64,000 nt of DNA. Origin: an uncultured Alphaproteobacteria bacterium (GTDB lineage Bacteria > Pseudomonadota > Alphaproteobacteria > Rhodobacterales > Rhodobacteraceae). The notes under the pieces are model-generated. The model searched no databases. It was not told the origin of the DNA and was given only the letters and a program-made list of their open reading frames with translations. Every line of letters starts with the position of its first letter. Position 1 is the stretch's first letter. The translations under genes and the position numbers were made by a program. Location: NCBI GenBank assembly GCA_929200255.1, contig CAKMYZ010000002.1, positions 182,048 through 246,047 on the forward strand, read 5' to 3'. This document shows, piece after piece, positions 55,790 through 64,000 of the stretch.

Positions 55790-56239
55790 CTACTGGCGTT
55801 TTTGCGCAAAGAAGTCCTTTAACAACGCCTCGGAAGCCCGCGCATCCAGACCGTCGTAAACCTCTGGTACGTGATGGCACTGCGGATGGCTGAACACGCG
55901 CGGCCCCTGGGCGATGCCGCCAGATTTCGGATCAGCAGCCCCGTAGTACAGACGCGCAATCCGCGCGTTGCTGATTGCCGCCGCGCACATCGGACAAGGC
56001 TCCAGCGTGACGTAAAGATGATACCCTGCCAACCGCTCCTGCCCCAATGCGGCACAGGCCGCACGGATTGCCAGGATCTCAGCATGGGCCGTGGGATCAT
56101 TCAATTCCCGCGTGCGATTGCCGGCCTGTGCGATCACGCCACCGGGGCCACTGACCACCGCACCCACGGGGACTTCACCCCGCGCGGCGGCTGCGCGCGC
56201 CTCAAAAAGGGCAATATTCATATGCGATCGAAAGATCAT
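55790..56239 (-). CDS. tadA: tRNA-specific adenosine deaminase
   Basis: 149 residues. Makes inosine at the wobble base of tRNA-Arg(ACG). AARGEVPVGAVVSGPGGV near residue 15, HAEILAIRAA (zinc His and catalytic Glu) near 52 and LEPCPMCAAAI (two zinc Cys) near 82. The start may be 56239 or the ATG at 56221; the former fits the family, though it would overlap any start of the methyltransferase at 56222. Confidence 0.93.
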   Translation of the reverse strand: MIFRSHMNIALFEARAAAARGEVPVGAVVSGPGGVIAQAGNRTRELNDPTAHAEILAIRAACAALGQERLAGYHLYVTLEPCPMCAAAISNARIARLYYGAADPKSGGIAQGPRVFSHPQCHHVPEVYDGLDARASEALLKDFFAQKRQ

Positions 56240-56248
56240 ACTACTTTC

Positions 56249-57043
56249 ATGGCGGTTGCCGCTGTGTCAGACAAGACCAAAGCCATGTTCGGAATTTCCA
56301 TGACCCAAGATATCTATGACCCAGTCTTCGTGGCAAACCTGTTTGATCGCTGTTCTTCGAACTACCGCAGATGGAGCTTGATCAGTTCTTTGGGTTTTAT
56401 CTGGCTCTGGCGCAAGCAATGTGTCGGCTTGCTTGCAAAGCCACCCACAAAAAAACCAGTGATTGTCGATCTAATGGCCGGCACTGGTGAGATTTGGCCG
56501 CATCTGCTCTCTCGCTTTCCTGATACAGGCGTAATTCTTGCGGTGGATATCTCGCCCCGGATGCATATTGAAGCGGTGGAACGACTACACAAGAACCGCA
56601 CTGATCAGATCGAGCATCTTGAGGCTGATGCGCTGCAAACAGACCTCCCGACAGATCACGCAGATATGCTTGTCTCCACCTTTGGCCTGAAAACCTTCAA
56701 TCCCGATCAGCAGACGATACTTGCTAAGCAGATAGCGCGCATCTTGAAACCCGGCGGCAGCTTTTCCGTGATAGAGGCATCCGATCCAAAAGGGTGGGTC
56801 CTGCGACCGCTGTATCGCACCTACCTTGATAGAATGTTGCCGTGGGTTGAGCGGTTGTTCCTGAAAGGCGCGCAGGATTTCAGCATGATTGGTACCTACA
56901 CTCGGAACTTTGGCAGCAGCACACATATGGCCGAAGCTTTGGCGGCGGAGGGTCTTGAAGTCACCTATCGAGCGCATTTTTTTGGCTGTGCCAGCAGTGT
57001 ATCGGGCAAGAAGCCGATTGCGCCACCCGCCGCACAACCTTAA
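56249..57043 (+). CDS. Class I SAM-dependent methyltransferase (UbiE-like)
   Basis: 264 residues from ATG 56249 (other in-frame starts at 56222 and 56300). IVDLMAGTGEIWPHLLSRFPDTGVILAVDISPRM near residue 75 is motif I and the SAM-binding acid; VSTFGLKTFNPDQQTILAKQIARILKPGGSFSVIEAS near 140-180 is motif post-I to III. The late RPLYRTYLDRMLPWVERLF region and GTYTRNFG resemble menaquinone/ubiquinone methyltransferases. It is divergent from tadA. Confidence 0.8.
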   Translation: MAVAAVSDKTKAMFGISMTQDIYDPVFVANLFDRCSSNYRRWSLISSLGFIWLWRKQCVGLLAKPPTKKPVIVDLMAGTGEIWPHLLSRFPDTGVILAVDISPRMHIEAVERLHKNRTDQIEHLEADALQTDLPTDHADMLVSTFGLKTFNPDQQTILAKQIARILKPGGSFSVIEASDPKGWVLRPLYRTYLDRMLPWVERLFLKGAQDFSMIGTYTRNFGSSTHMAEALAAEGLEVTYRAHFFGCASSVSGKKPIAPPAAQP

Positions 57044-57053
57044 ACCCACCCCT

Positions 57054-57854
57054 ATGTCTGACACCCCTCCTCCAGGCGATCGCATCGCCAAGGTCCTGTC
57101 CCGTGCAGGCATTGCCAGCCGCCGCGAAGCAGAGCGTATGATCGAAGCTGGTCGCGTCAGTGTGAACGGAAAAACCATCACCAGCCCTGCGCTGAACGTC
57201 ACACCCGATGACAGGATCGTTGTCGATGGCAAACAGGTCGGCGCACCTGACGCACCGCGCCTGTGGTTGTATCACAAACCCGCAGGTCTTGTGACAACCG
57301 AACGGGATGAAATGGACCGGCCAACCGTTTTCGGATCGCTCCCTGAAAACATGCCGCGTGTCATGTCTGTCGGGCGGCTTGATCTGAACTCCGAAGGGTT
57401 GCTGCTGCTGACCAATGACGGCGAGATGAAGCGCAAGCTGGAACTGCCGTCAACGGGATGGCTGCGCCGCTACCGCGTGCGCATCAACGGATCAGTCAGC
57501 GAGGCAAAGCTCGACGCACTTCGCGAGGGGATCACGGTCGAGGGCATCACCTATCAACCGATGGTCGTCACCTTTGACCGCCAGCAAGGGGCCAACGCCT
57601 GGCTGACGGTTAGTCTGCGTGAAGGCAAGAACCGCGAAATTCGCCGCGCCATGGGCGAAATCGGCGTGACCGTGAACCGCCTGATCCGCGTCAGCTATGG
57701 CCCGTTCCAACTTGCCAATCTCAAGCAGGGCGAGGTCGAGGAAATCCGCCAGCGCGTTGTGCGCGATCAACTGGGACTATCGGGCAAACCCACCCCGACA
57801 CGCATACGCAAACCTACCAATAGGGCCCCGACGGGGAAAAAGTCGTCACGATGA
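57054..57854 (+). CDS. rluB: Ribosomal large-subunit pseudouridine synthase B
   Basis: 266 residues. An S4 RNA-binding domain (RIAKVLSRAGIASRREAERMIEAGRVSVNGK) precedes the RsuA/RluB-type catalytic domain with GRLDLNSEGLLLLTNDGE (catalytic Asp in GRLD). The C-terminal tail is basic. It modifies 23S rRNA. It begins 11 bases after the methyltransferase stop. Confidence 0.93.
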   Translation: MSDTPPPGDRIAKVLSRAGIASRREAERMIEAGRVSVNGKTITSPALNVTPDDRIVVDGKQVGAPDAPRLWLYHKPAGLVTTERDEMDRPTVFGSLPENMPRVMSVGRLDLNSEGLLLLTNDGEMKRKLELPSTGWLRRYRVRINGSVSEAKLDALREGITVEGITYQPMVVTFDRQQGANAWLTVSLREGKNREIRRAMGEIGVTVNRLIRVSYGPFQLANLKQGEVEEIRQRVVRDQLGLSGKPTPTRIRKPTNRAPTGKKSSR

Positions 57855-57918
57855 ACCTTGTCCTGTCAATGCCGTTATGCATGGTAGTGGCAAGAGAAAA
57901 CACTGGGGGACTACGACG

Positions 57919-58740
57919 TTGGCCGACCTTATTACACTGGAAAACGCAACAAATCTGATCATGCTGTGCTTTTTGCAGGCTGTTTTGGGCTTTGATAACC
58001 TGCTTTATATCTCGATCGAAAGCCAACGCGCGCCCGCTGCGCACCAAAAGGCCGTGCGCATGTGGGGGATCATCATCGCGGTCGTTTTGCGGGTCGTTTT
58101 GCTTTTCGTGATGATCAGCCTGATTGATGCGCTGGCCGAACCTTTCTTTATCATGGATTGGGAGGGCGTGCTGGAAGGAGCGGTGAACTTTGCCACCATC
58201 GTCTTTGTCTTTGGCGGCATCTTCATCATGTACACGGCCGTCAAGGAAATCGCGCATATGCTGTCAGTGGAACATCTGGACCATGACGTGAATGGAAAAT
58301 CCGGAAAATCAGCGGTGCAGGTTGTCATGCTGATCGTCATCATGAACCTTATTTTCTCTTTCGACTCCGTGCTTTCCGCACTGGCCATCACCGATGTGTT
58401 CCCGATCCTTGCCTTTGCGATCATTCTTTCGGGCGTGGCCATGTTGCTCCTGGCCGATGGTGTGACACGGTTCCTTGAGAAGAACCGGATGTATGAGGTG
58501 CTCGGCCTCTTTATCTTGCTGATTGTTGGTGTTGTTCTGCTGGGTGAAGCCGGCCCCGCTGCCGCCCACGCGATGCATGATGATGCCTTGCAGATCAAAG
58601 TCTTGGGTCAGGACATCATCCCGATGTCAAAATCAACTTTCTACTTCTCTGTTGTCGTTCTGGTTGCGGTGGAAATCATTCAATCCGGCTATAGCCGCAA
58701 GCTCAATGCAGAGCGCGCGGCGCATCAGAGAACCTCTTAA
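57919..58740 (+). CDS. TerC-family membrane protein
   Basis: 273 residues, seven to eight predicted membrane segments. TLENATNLIMLCFLQAVLGFDNLLYISIESQRAP near the start has the acidic residues in the first helices that define TerC; the second half repeats with VMLIVIMNLIFSFDSVLSALAI (metal-type D). TerC proteins are linked to tellurite resistance, metal (Mn) export and membrane stress. The TTG at 57919 follows GGGGGA with an eight-base gap. Start of a run of genes that continues to DUF2927. Confidence 0.88.
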   Translation: MADLITLENATNLIMLCFLQAVLGFDNLLYISIESQRAPAAHQKAVRMWGIIIAVVLRVVLLFVMISLIDALAEPFFIMDWEGVLEGAVNFATIVFVFGGIFIMYTAVKEIAHMLSVEHLDHDVNGKSGKSAVQVVMLIVIMNLIFSFDSVLSALAITDVFPILAFAIILSGVAMLLLADGVTRFLEKNRMYEVLGLFILLIVGVVLLGEAGPAAAHAMHDDALQIKVLGQDIIPMSKSTFYFSVVVLVAVEIIQSGYSRKLNAERAAHQRTS

Positions 58741-58796
58741 TTGACGCCCCTCATCCCGACCTGAAAGGCCAAACCCCTGAAGGAGTGAGTGAAGAA

Positions 58797-59000
58797 ATGA
58801 TGCGTTTGATCCTCTTGATGACCTTTGTGGCGGTGGTTGCAATTGCCGTCATGACGATGCTGGGAACACTGCAAGCGGTCGCGCAGGCGGCAAACGGAAA
58901 GGATGACACACCGATGCCCGAAAAATTTCGACGGATCACGTACCTTCTGCTGATTTTGCTGATGCTTGGCGTGACCTCCGGCCTGTTGGGGGCTGCGTAA
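58797..59000 (+). CDS. Small two-helix membrane protein in the TelA cluster
   Basis: 67 residues, two membrane helices (LILLMTFVAVVAIAVMTMLG and TYLLLILLMLGVTSGLLGA) with a polar loop. AGGAG lies upstream. Its stop overlaps the next start as TAATG, so it is part of the operon. No known domain. Confidence 0.7.
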   Translation: MMRLILLMTFVAVVAIAVMTMLGTLQAVAQAANGKDDTPMPEKFRRITYLLLILLMLGVTSGLLGAA

Positions 59001-59890
59001 TGGCCAAGCGGTTTGGCGGGAAATTCAGCCCCGACGGGCAAAGCGCAAGGCCACGCGATAGGGTGCAGGCGACCAAGCCTGTTGCGGGTGGTGCAGCGAT
59101 CAAGCTGCTTTACCTGCCGCCAATCCTGCTGGCGTTCACATCGCTGAACAATGGGGCCGCGACGCTCGTGCTCGCCTTGATCGGTGCGGCTATTCTCACC
59201 CTTGCCGCATGGTTGCTGGGTGAAGGGATTGCGGCCGAAGCCGCCTATAACGCCCGCAAAATCGCCCGCCGCCCTGCGGTGCCCCGCAAAATGATGGCGT
59301 CTGCCCTGACCGGTATCGGCGTGGCGGTCGCAGCCTTCACAGGTGACAGCGGGATGGTGGCCTCCGGCCTTTACGGGATCGCCGCCGCTGGCTTGCACGT
59401 CGCCACCTTCGGTATCGACCCGCTGACCGACAAACGGATGGAAGGTGTCGATACTTTCCAACAGGATCGCGTCGCCCGTGTGGTGGATGAGGCTGAAATC
59501 TACCTGGATGTGATGAAATCACAAATCGAGGGGCTATCGGACCGTCGCCTGACGGATCGCGTGACAGATTTTCAAACCATCGCCCGTCGCATGATCCGCA
59601 CCGTCGAAGAAGACCCGCGCGACCTGACCGGCGCGCGTAAATTCCTGGGCGTCTATCTGATGGGTGCCCGCGATGCGACGATCAAATTTGTCGATCTCTA
59701 TAGTCGAAACAAGGATGCCGATGCGCGCGCAAACTACGCCGCGCTGCTGGCTGATCTGGAAGAAAATTTCGCCGCCCGCACCGAAAAAATGCTGCTGGAT
59801 GACCGCAGCGATATGGATGTGGAAATCAACGTGCTGCGCGACCGCCTCCAGCGGGAAGGCGTTAGCCTGAAACCAAAAGGGAATGATTAA
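59000..59890 (+). CDS. XpaC-like (5-bromo-4-chloroindolyl phosphate hydrolysis) protein
   Basis: 296 residues. The N-terminal third has about four hydrophobic segments; the C-terminal part (FQQDRVARVVDEAEIYLDVMKSQIEGL, DRVTDFQTIARRMIRTVEEDPRDLTGARKFLGVYLMGARDATIKFVDLYSR) matches the XpaC family, which is found next to TelA. Role unknown. TAATG overlaps at both ends tie it to its neighbours. Confidence 0.85.
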   Translation: MAKRFGGKFSPDGQSARPRDRVQATKPVAGGAAIKLLYLPPILLAFTSLNNGAATLVLALIGAAILTLAAWLLGEGIAAEAAYNARKIARRPAVPRKMMASALTGIGVAVAAFTGDSGMVASGLYGIAAAGLHVATFGIDPLTDKRMEGVDTFQQDRVARVVDEAEIYLDVMKSQIEGLSDRRLTDRVTDFQTIARRMIRTVEEDPRDLTGARKFLGVYLMGARDATIKFVDLYSRNKDADARANYAALLADLEENFAARTEKMLLDDRSDMDVEINVLRDRLQREGVSLKPKGND

Positions 59891-61083
59891 TGTCTGAAAC
59901 TGTACGCCAGAAAGCCGAAGCCGCCTTGGCTGACGTTGAAAAGATCACCGCCGTTGTTTTGGCCGAACCTCAGGGCGACGTCGTCCCACTGGACAAGGCC
60001 GATGCACCCACCAGCGAAGAGATCAACAAACGGGTGGCTGAGTTGGACATGTCCGATACCAACTCTATCGTCTCATTCGGCTCTGCCGCGCAGGCCGAGT
60101 TGCAGGAAATCAGCCAATCCATGCTGGCCGGGGTGCGTAACAAAGACGTCGGCCCCGCAGGTGACAGCCTGCGCAACATCGTAACAACGGTCCGCGGTTT
60201 CTCGATCTCTGAACTGGACGTACGCCGCGAACGCAGCTGGTGGGAAAAACTGCTGGGCCGTGCCGCGCCCATGGCCAAATTCGCCGCCCGCTTTGAAGAA
60301 GTGCAAGGCCAGATTGACCATATCACCGATGACCTGCTCAAGCATGAGCATGTGCTGCTGAAGGATATCGAAAGCCTCGATATGCTCTACGACAAGACGC
60401 TTAGCTTTTATGATGAACTGGGCCTTTATATTGCCGCGGGTGAAGCCAAACTGGCCGATCTTGATACCAACACCATCCCCGCGAAAGAGGCCGAAGTGCA
60501 GGCCGCAGCCGAAGATCAGGCCGTGATGCAAGCGCAGGAGCTGCGCGACATCCGCGCCGCCCGCGATGATCTGGAACGCCGGGTCCATGACCTGAAACTG
60601 ACCCGTCAGGTGACAATGCAATCGCTGCCGTCGATCCGACTGGTGCAGGAGAATGACAAGTCGCTTGTAACCAAGATCAACTCCACCCTGGTCAACACTG
60701 TTCCGCTTTGGGAAACACAACTGGCACAGGCCGTCACCATCCAACGCTCTGCCGAAGCAGCAGAAGCGGTGCGCGACGCCAACGACCTGACCAATGAATT
60801 GCTTAAGGCCAATGCCGAAAACCTGCGCACAGCCAACAAGACCATCCGCGAAGAAATGGAACGCGGCGTATTTGACATCAATGCCGTAAAAGAGGCCAAC
60901 ACCAACCTGATCGCCACCATCAACGAAAGCCTTGAAATCGCCGATGAAGGCAAGCGCAAGCGCGCCGAAGCTGAGGTGGAGTTGCAGAAAATGGAGCACG
61001 AGTTGAAAGAGACGCTCGCCGCTGCCAAGGCCCGCAAGACGGGCACAGGCGACGCTATCGGCACCGCAGCAGGCGCCGACTAG
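59890..61083 (+). CDS. telA: Toxic anion resistance protein, TelA family
   Basis: 397 residues, largely helical and coiled coil. LGRAAPMAKFAARFEEVQGQIDHITDDLLKHEHVLLKDIESLDMLYDKT near 120-165 is the TelA signature region; VTMQSLPSIRLVQENDKSLVTKINSTLVNTVPLWETQLAQAV near 240-285 is the other conserved block. TelA was found in tellurite-resistance plasmids and contributes to envelope stress tolerance. It starts in a TAATG overlap after XpaC. Confidence 0.92.
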   Translation: MSETVRQKAEAALADVEKITAVVLAEPQGDVVPLDKADAPTSEEINKRVAELDMSDTNSIVSFGSAAQAELQEISQSMLAGVRNKDVGPAGDSLRNIVTTVRGFSISELDVRRERSWWEKLLGRAAPMAKFAARFEEVQGQIDHITDDLLKHEHVLLKDIESLDMLYDKTLSFYDELGLYIAAGEAKLADLDTNTIPAKEAEVQAAAEDQAVMQAQELRDIRAARDDLERRVHDLKLTRQVTMQSLPSIRLVQENDKSLVTKINSTLVNTVPLWETQLAQAVTIQRSAEAAEAVRDANDLTNELLKANAENLRTANKTIREEMERGVFDINAVKEANTNLIATINESLEIADEGKRKRAEAEVELQKMEHELKETLAAAKARKTGTGDAIGTAAGAD

Positions 61084-61085
61084 CC

Positions 61086-62048
61086 ATGGGTTTTGGGGGC
61101 ATTCAGCGGCGTGCCATCATGCTTGCCTGCGCGACAGGGCTGATGGGTTGTGAGCTGTTCATGCCTCCGGTCCCGCCGGCGCCGTTACCTTTACCAGAGG
61201 CACCAGCGCCGCCGGCGGAACCTGTTGTGACCCCACCCAGCCAGGCCAGCCGTGACCTGGCAACATATTACAGGCGTTTGCAAAACGACCTGCTGGGGCA
61301 GGGGTTGCTGCGCGGTGACGGTGGCGGGTCGGATACGCCGTTTACGGATACGCAGCTGGCCCGCAACTTTGTGCGCATTGCACTGTTCAACGAATACCGT
61401 GACGACAGTGATTTCCAGCAACCGCAAGCAACTGTTTCCAAGTTGCGCCGCTGGGGCAGCCCCATTCGCATGTCGGTGGAGTTTGGTGACACCGTCCCGC
61501 TGGCCCAGCGCGATGCTGATCTGATCAGCGTGACCAGCTATGCCGCGCGCTTGTCGCGCAACACTGGCGTTCTCGTCACAATCACGGATGAGAACCCCAA
61601 TTTTCACGTGCTGTTTCTGGGAGAGGACGACAGGCGGGCCTATGGTGATACGCTGCGCGCGCTGATCCCCAATATCTCGGACGCGACAGTGCGCACATTC
61701 GTGAACCTGCCGCGCGAGCAGCTTTGCGTGGTAATCGGTACTTTTGCTGCCGGGCAATCCACCTATACCAAAGCAGTCGCCATGATCCGCGCCGAGCATC
61801 CCAATCTGATGCGCAGTGCGTGTATCCACGAAGAACTGGCGCAAGGCATGGGGCTGGCCAATGATAGCCCCGGTGCACGCCCTTCGATCTTTAATGATGA
61901 TGAGGAGTTTGCTCTTTTGACAGGTCACGACGAACTCTTGCTGCGGATGCTCTATGATCCGCGCTTGCAAGCGGGCATGGACCCGGCAGTTGCAGCACCA
62001 ATCGCAAGACAGATCGCACGAGACGTTTTGGCCGCAGGGGCAAGTTAA
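61086..62048 (+). CDS. DUF2927-domain lipoprotein
   Basis: 320 residues. Lipoprotein signal with lipobox GLMGC near residue 21 and a proline-rich linker. The DUF2927 domain includes FTDTQLARNFVRIALFNEY, LRRWGSPIRMSVEFGD, CIHEELAQGMGLANDSPGARPSIFNDDEEFALLTGHDELLLRMLYDP. The H-E-E-L-A-Q pattern resembles a zincin active site (H-E-x-x-x-x), so it may be a protease. Two bases after telA. Confidence 0.87.
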   Translation: MGFGGIQRRAIMLACATGLMGCELFMPPVPPAPLPLPEAPAPPAEPVVTPPSQASRDLATYYRRLQNDLLGQGLLRGDGGGSDTPFTDTQLARNFVRIALFNEYRDDSDFQQPQATVSKLRRWGSPIRMSVEFGDTVPLAQRDADLISVTSYAARLSRNTGVLVTITDENPNFHVLFLGEDDRRAYGDTLRALIPNISDATVRTFVNLPREQLCVVIGTFAAGQSTYTKAVAMIRAEHPNLMRSACIHEELAQGMGLANDSPGARPSIFNDDEEFALLTGHDELLLRMLYDPRLQAGMDPAVAAPIARQIARDVLAAGAS

Positions 62049-62056
62049 CCACTCTG

Positions 62057-62812
62057 TTAAAGCGACTTAATCCGGGGCTCTTTGACGTCTTCTTTCTTGA
62101 ATGCCTGTTTCAGTAAATCCGTGATCGCCCCCTTTGCCTTTTGGGCGGGTGGCATCATGAGTTTGGTCAGATCATCCAGGTATCCTGCGGCGATATCTGT
62201 TACATCCTCACCCAGATATTTGGTGCTCATGAACTTGAGACTACCCGAAAGCGCCGACTGCAAGCTTTTGTCTTTGCTCAAACCGGCATCAATCATCGCC
62301 TCGTTGAACTGGGCCTTCTCATCCTCGGACATCAGTGCTTCGATCAGAACCGGTAGTGCATCGGGCTTTATACGGATCAAAGCAGTATCAAAGCTGGCGT
62401 CCGTGATGTGACCAAGTTTGTTGACCTGCTCTTTCACATGCGCCTGAACAACCGGATTTTCGACACCAAAGACAAGGTAGCCGCCGTCCCGCACAAATCC
62501 GCGCGGGTTGGACAATGCATCCTTCGCACGGCGATCAAGGTTCGCCTCAGCATTTGTTGCCTCCCTCATGTCGACTTCGAACAGCAGATTGCGCGCTTTC
62601 GCCCGCGTTATCTTCAACTGTGACATCAACTCATAGAGGCTGGCATCCCTTGACACGACCCCCGCGGCGCGCAGGGCCTCGAACAACTTTATATCCCGCT
62701 CTCGCGCGGGTAAGACGCCGAATGCGGGCTCTGTGCTATCTTTGAAAATCTTTTTGAGGATTTCCTTCGCTTTATCGGATGTTAGATCATCGACTGCTGC
62801 GATGTTGATCAT
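62057..62812 (-). CDS. Unrecognised protein opposite to the TelA cluster
   Basis: 251 residues from ATG 62812, no signal or membrane helices. The start is Lys/Asp-rich (TSDKAKEILKKIFKDS). A winged-helix-like part may lie around residues 65-140 (ELMSQLKITRAKARNLLFEVDMRE; FGVENPVVQAHVKEQVNKLGHITDASFDTALIRIKPDAL). The 3' end converges on DUF2927 with eight bases between stops, and its 5' end is divergent from the SPFH gene. It looks AT-richer at its 5' end than neighbours. No family recognised; could be an inserted gene. Confidence 0.6.
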   Translation of the reverse strand: MINIAAVDDLTSDKAKEILKKIFKDSTEPAFGVLPARERDIKLFEALRAAGVVSRDASLYELMSQLKITRAKARNLLFEVDMREATNAEANLDRRAKDALSNPRGFVRDGGYLVFGVENPVVQAHVKEQVNKLGHITDASFDTALIRIKPDALPVLIEALMSEDEKAQFNEAMIDAGLSKDKSLQSALSGSLKFMSTKYLGEDVTDIAAGYLDDLTKLMMPPAQKAKGAITDLLKQAFKKEDVKEPRIKSL

Positions 62813-62899
62813 TGGCAATAGCTCTCTCAGAATTGTATTTATTGGCTAAATTTTCTGGAAGACGATATAACACGTCAATACAGTTTGGAGTAGCACAAC

Positions 62900-64000
62900 A
62901 TGGGCATTTTCGATTTTCTGACGGGCGAGTTTATCGACGTCATCCATTGGACTGACAACACCCGCGACACCATGGTCTGGCGATTTGAGCGTGAAGACCA
63001 CGAGATCAAATATGGGGCCAAGCTGACGGTCCGCGAAGGTCAGGCGGCGGTTTTTGTGCATGAAGGCCAGCTGGCGGATGTCTTTACCCCCGGCCTTTAC
63101 ATGTTGGAAACCAACAACATGCCGATCATGACCACGCTACAGCATTGGGATCATGGCTTTCAAAGCCCGTTCAAATCCGAGATTTATTTCGTCAATACAA
63201 CGCGGTTTTCAAACCTCAAATGGGGCACCAAGAACCCTATTATGCTGCGCGACCCTGAATTCGGGCCGACACGTCTGCGCGCCTTTGGCACCTACACTGT
63301 CAAAGTATCCGACGCGGCGGTGTTCCTACGCGAGATCGTAGGGACCGACGGTGAGTTTACAATGGACGAGATCAGCTATCAGATCCGCAACATCATCGTG
63401 CAGGAATTCAGCCGCGCAATTGCAAAATCAGGCATTCCGGTTCTCGACATGGCGGCAAATACCGCAGAGGTCGGGCAGTTGGTGGCCAGTGCCATTGATC
63501 CAACGCTCAAGCAATACGGATTGACGATCCCCGAGCTTTATATCGAAAATATCAGCCTGCCGCCCGCCGTTGAAAAGGCGCTGGATGAGCGCACATCTCG
63601 CGGTGTTGCGGGCAATCTTGATGAGCATATGAAATGGAAGGCAGCGGAGGCCATGACCATGGAAGGCTCTGCCGCTGGCAATGCGATGGGTATGGGCATG
63701 GGGGCTGGCCTTGGCATGCAAATGGGTCAGATGAACAGCCCATGGAGCCAAGCCGTGCCGCAAGCGCCACAATCCCCTACCCCTCCTCCGCCACCACCAC
63801 CGGTTGAGCATGTCTGGCATATCGCTGATGCGGGCAACGTCACAGGCCCCTATTCCAAGGCCAAACTAGGCCGCATGGTCACCGAAGGCAGCCTGAACCG
63901 CGACAGCATGGTCTGGACCCAAGGGCAGGATGGATGGATGAAGGCTGGCGATGTGACCGAGCTGGCCCAGCTATTCACCGTCATGCCACCGCCGCCACCG
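62900..64000 (+). CDS. SPFH-domain protein with C-terminal GYF_2 domain (3' end outside window)
   Basis: The frame is open from ATG 62900 to the window end (367 residues). Residues about 35-260 form an SPFH/Band-7 type domain of the YdjI/virion-core-like branch (ITGEF-like IFDFLTGEFIDVIHWTDN at the start; LRAFGTYTVKVSDAAVFLREIVG; IRNIIVQEFSRAIAKSGI). A Gly/Met-rich and then a proline-rich linker follows, and VWHIADAGNVTGPYSKAKLGRMVTEGS to WTQGQDGWMKAGDV is a GYF_2 domain. It is likely to oligomerise at the membrane. The same pairing with TelA/XpaC genes is common. Confidence 0.88.
   Translation, partial: MGIFDFLTGEFIDVIHWTDNTRDTMVWRFEREDHEIKYGAKLTVREGQAAVFVHEGQLADVFTPGLYMLETNNMPIMTTLQHWDHGFQSPFKSEIYFVNTTRFSNLKWGTKNPIMLRDPEFGPTRLRAFGTYTVKVSDAAVFLREIVGTDGEFTMDEISYQIRNIIVQEFSRAIAKSGIPVLDMAANTAEVGQLVASAIDPTLKQYGLTIPELYIENISLPPAVEKALDERTSRGVAGNLDEHMKWKAAEAMTMEGSAAGNAMGMGMGAGLGMQMGQMNSPWSQAVPQAPQSPTPPPPPPPVEHVWHIADAGNVTGPYSKAKLGRMVTEGSLNRDSMVWTQGQDGWMKAGDVTELAQLFTVMPPPPP

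Noticed and set aside
1..64000. tRNA genes, CRISPR arrays, prophage or complete insertion sequences
   Set aside because: None found by eye: no cloverleaf with a T-arm motif, no regular short repeats, no integrase or phage structural genes, and only one broken transposase fragment.

Overview
The window is a piece of the chromosome of an alphaproteobacterium of the Rhodobacterales (Roseobacter/Rhodobacter type). The evidence is the protein flavour throughout: a propionyl-CoA carboxylase/methylmalonyl-CoA mutase locus with an adjacent PccR-type regulator, a betCBA/choXWV choline sulfate locus, gatCA, an alphaproteobacterial RNase P RNA and a DUF1127 protein. Gene density is high, GC is moderate to high, and ATGA/TAATG stop-start overlaps are common. 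No tRNA, CRISPR array, prophage or complete insertion sequence was seen.

Layout. 1-4270: end of polyphosphate kinase and exopolyphosphatase, separated by an ATP-grasp-like gene and a glycosyltransferase. 4555-7400: a PP2C phosphatase, then on the minus strand an EEP-family hydrolase and a TerB/DnaJ protein. 7414-12208: an N-acetyltransferase (GNAT) gene cut in two by about 4.4 kb of AT-richer accessory DNA holding a LysR regulator, a DUF1963 membrane protein, an IS3-type remnant and a secreted protein of unknown function. 12205-23370: the propionate pathway (VOC protein, scpA, DUF4174, pccA, small proteins, pccB), a Bcr/CflA exporter and the PccR-like regulator, with several TTTGCAAA operator elements. 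23421-25618: a CoxG-like protein and an AraC-VOC-DUF1801 cassette. 25924-34490: choline sulfate to glycine betaine (betI, betC, betB, betA) and choline uptake (choX, choW, choV with an embedded GFA gene). 34487-42046: DMT exporter, YmdB-type phosphodiesterase, SLC13 transporter, YebC, a TPR-like protein, 5-formyl-THF cyclo-ligase and MgtE. 42145-48817: guanine deaminase, CAP lipoprotein, 8-oxoguanine deaminase, HisN-like phosphatase, XRE and LysR regulators and a quinone oxidoreductase. 48932-57854: DUF1127, BI-1, MAPEG, cupin, rpmG, VOC, rnpB, AmpD-like amidase, lipoprotein, gatA/gatC, tadA, a methyltransferase and RluB. 57919-64000: TerC, a small membrane protein, XpaC-like, TelA, DUF2927 and a SPFH-GYF protein that runs off the window.

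How the genes work together. The propionate genes carboxylate propionyl-CoA to methylmalonyl-CoA and isomerise it to succinyl-CoA; the operators and regulator suggest a local, autoregulated switch. The choline locus imports choline and converts choline-O-sulfate or choline to glycine betaine under BetI control. The terminal cluster looks like a membrane stress module of the TerC/TelA type.

The two strongest leads are the GNAT gene split by an accessory insert, reconstructed from its two halves 4.4 kb apart, and the TerC/XpaC/TelA/DUF2927/SPFH operon interrupted by an unrecognised opposite-strand gene. All assignments were read by eye from the sequence; no database search was run.
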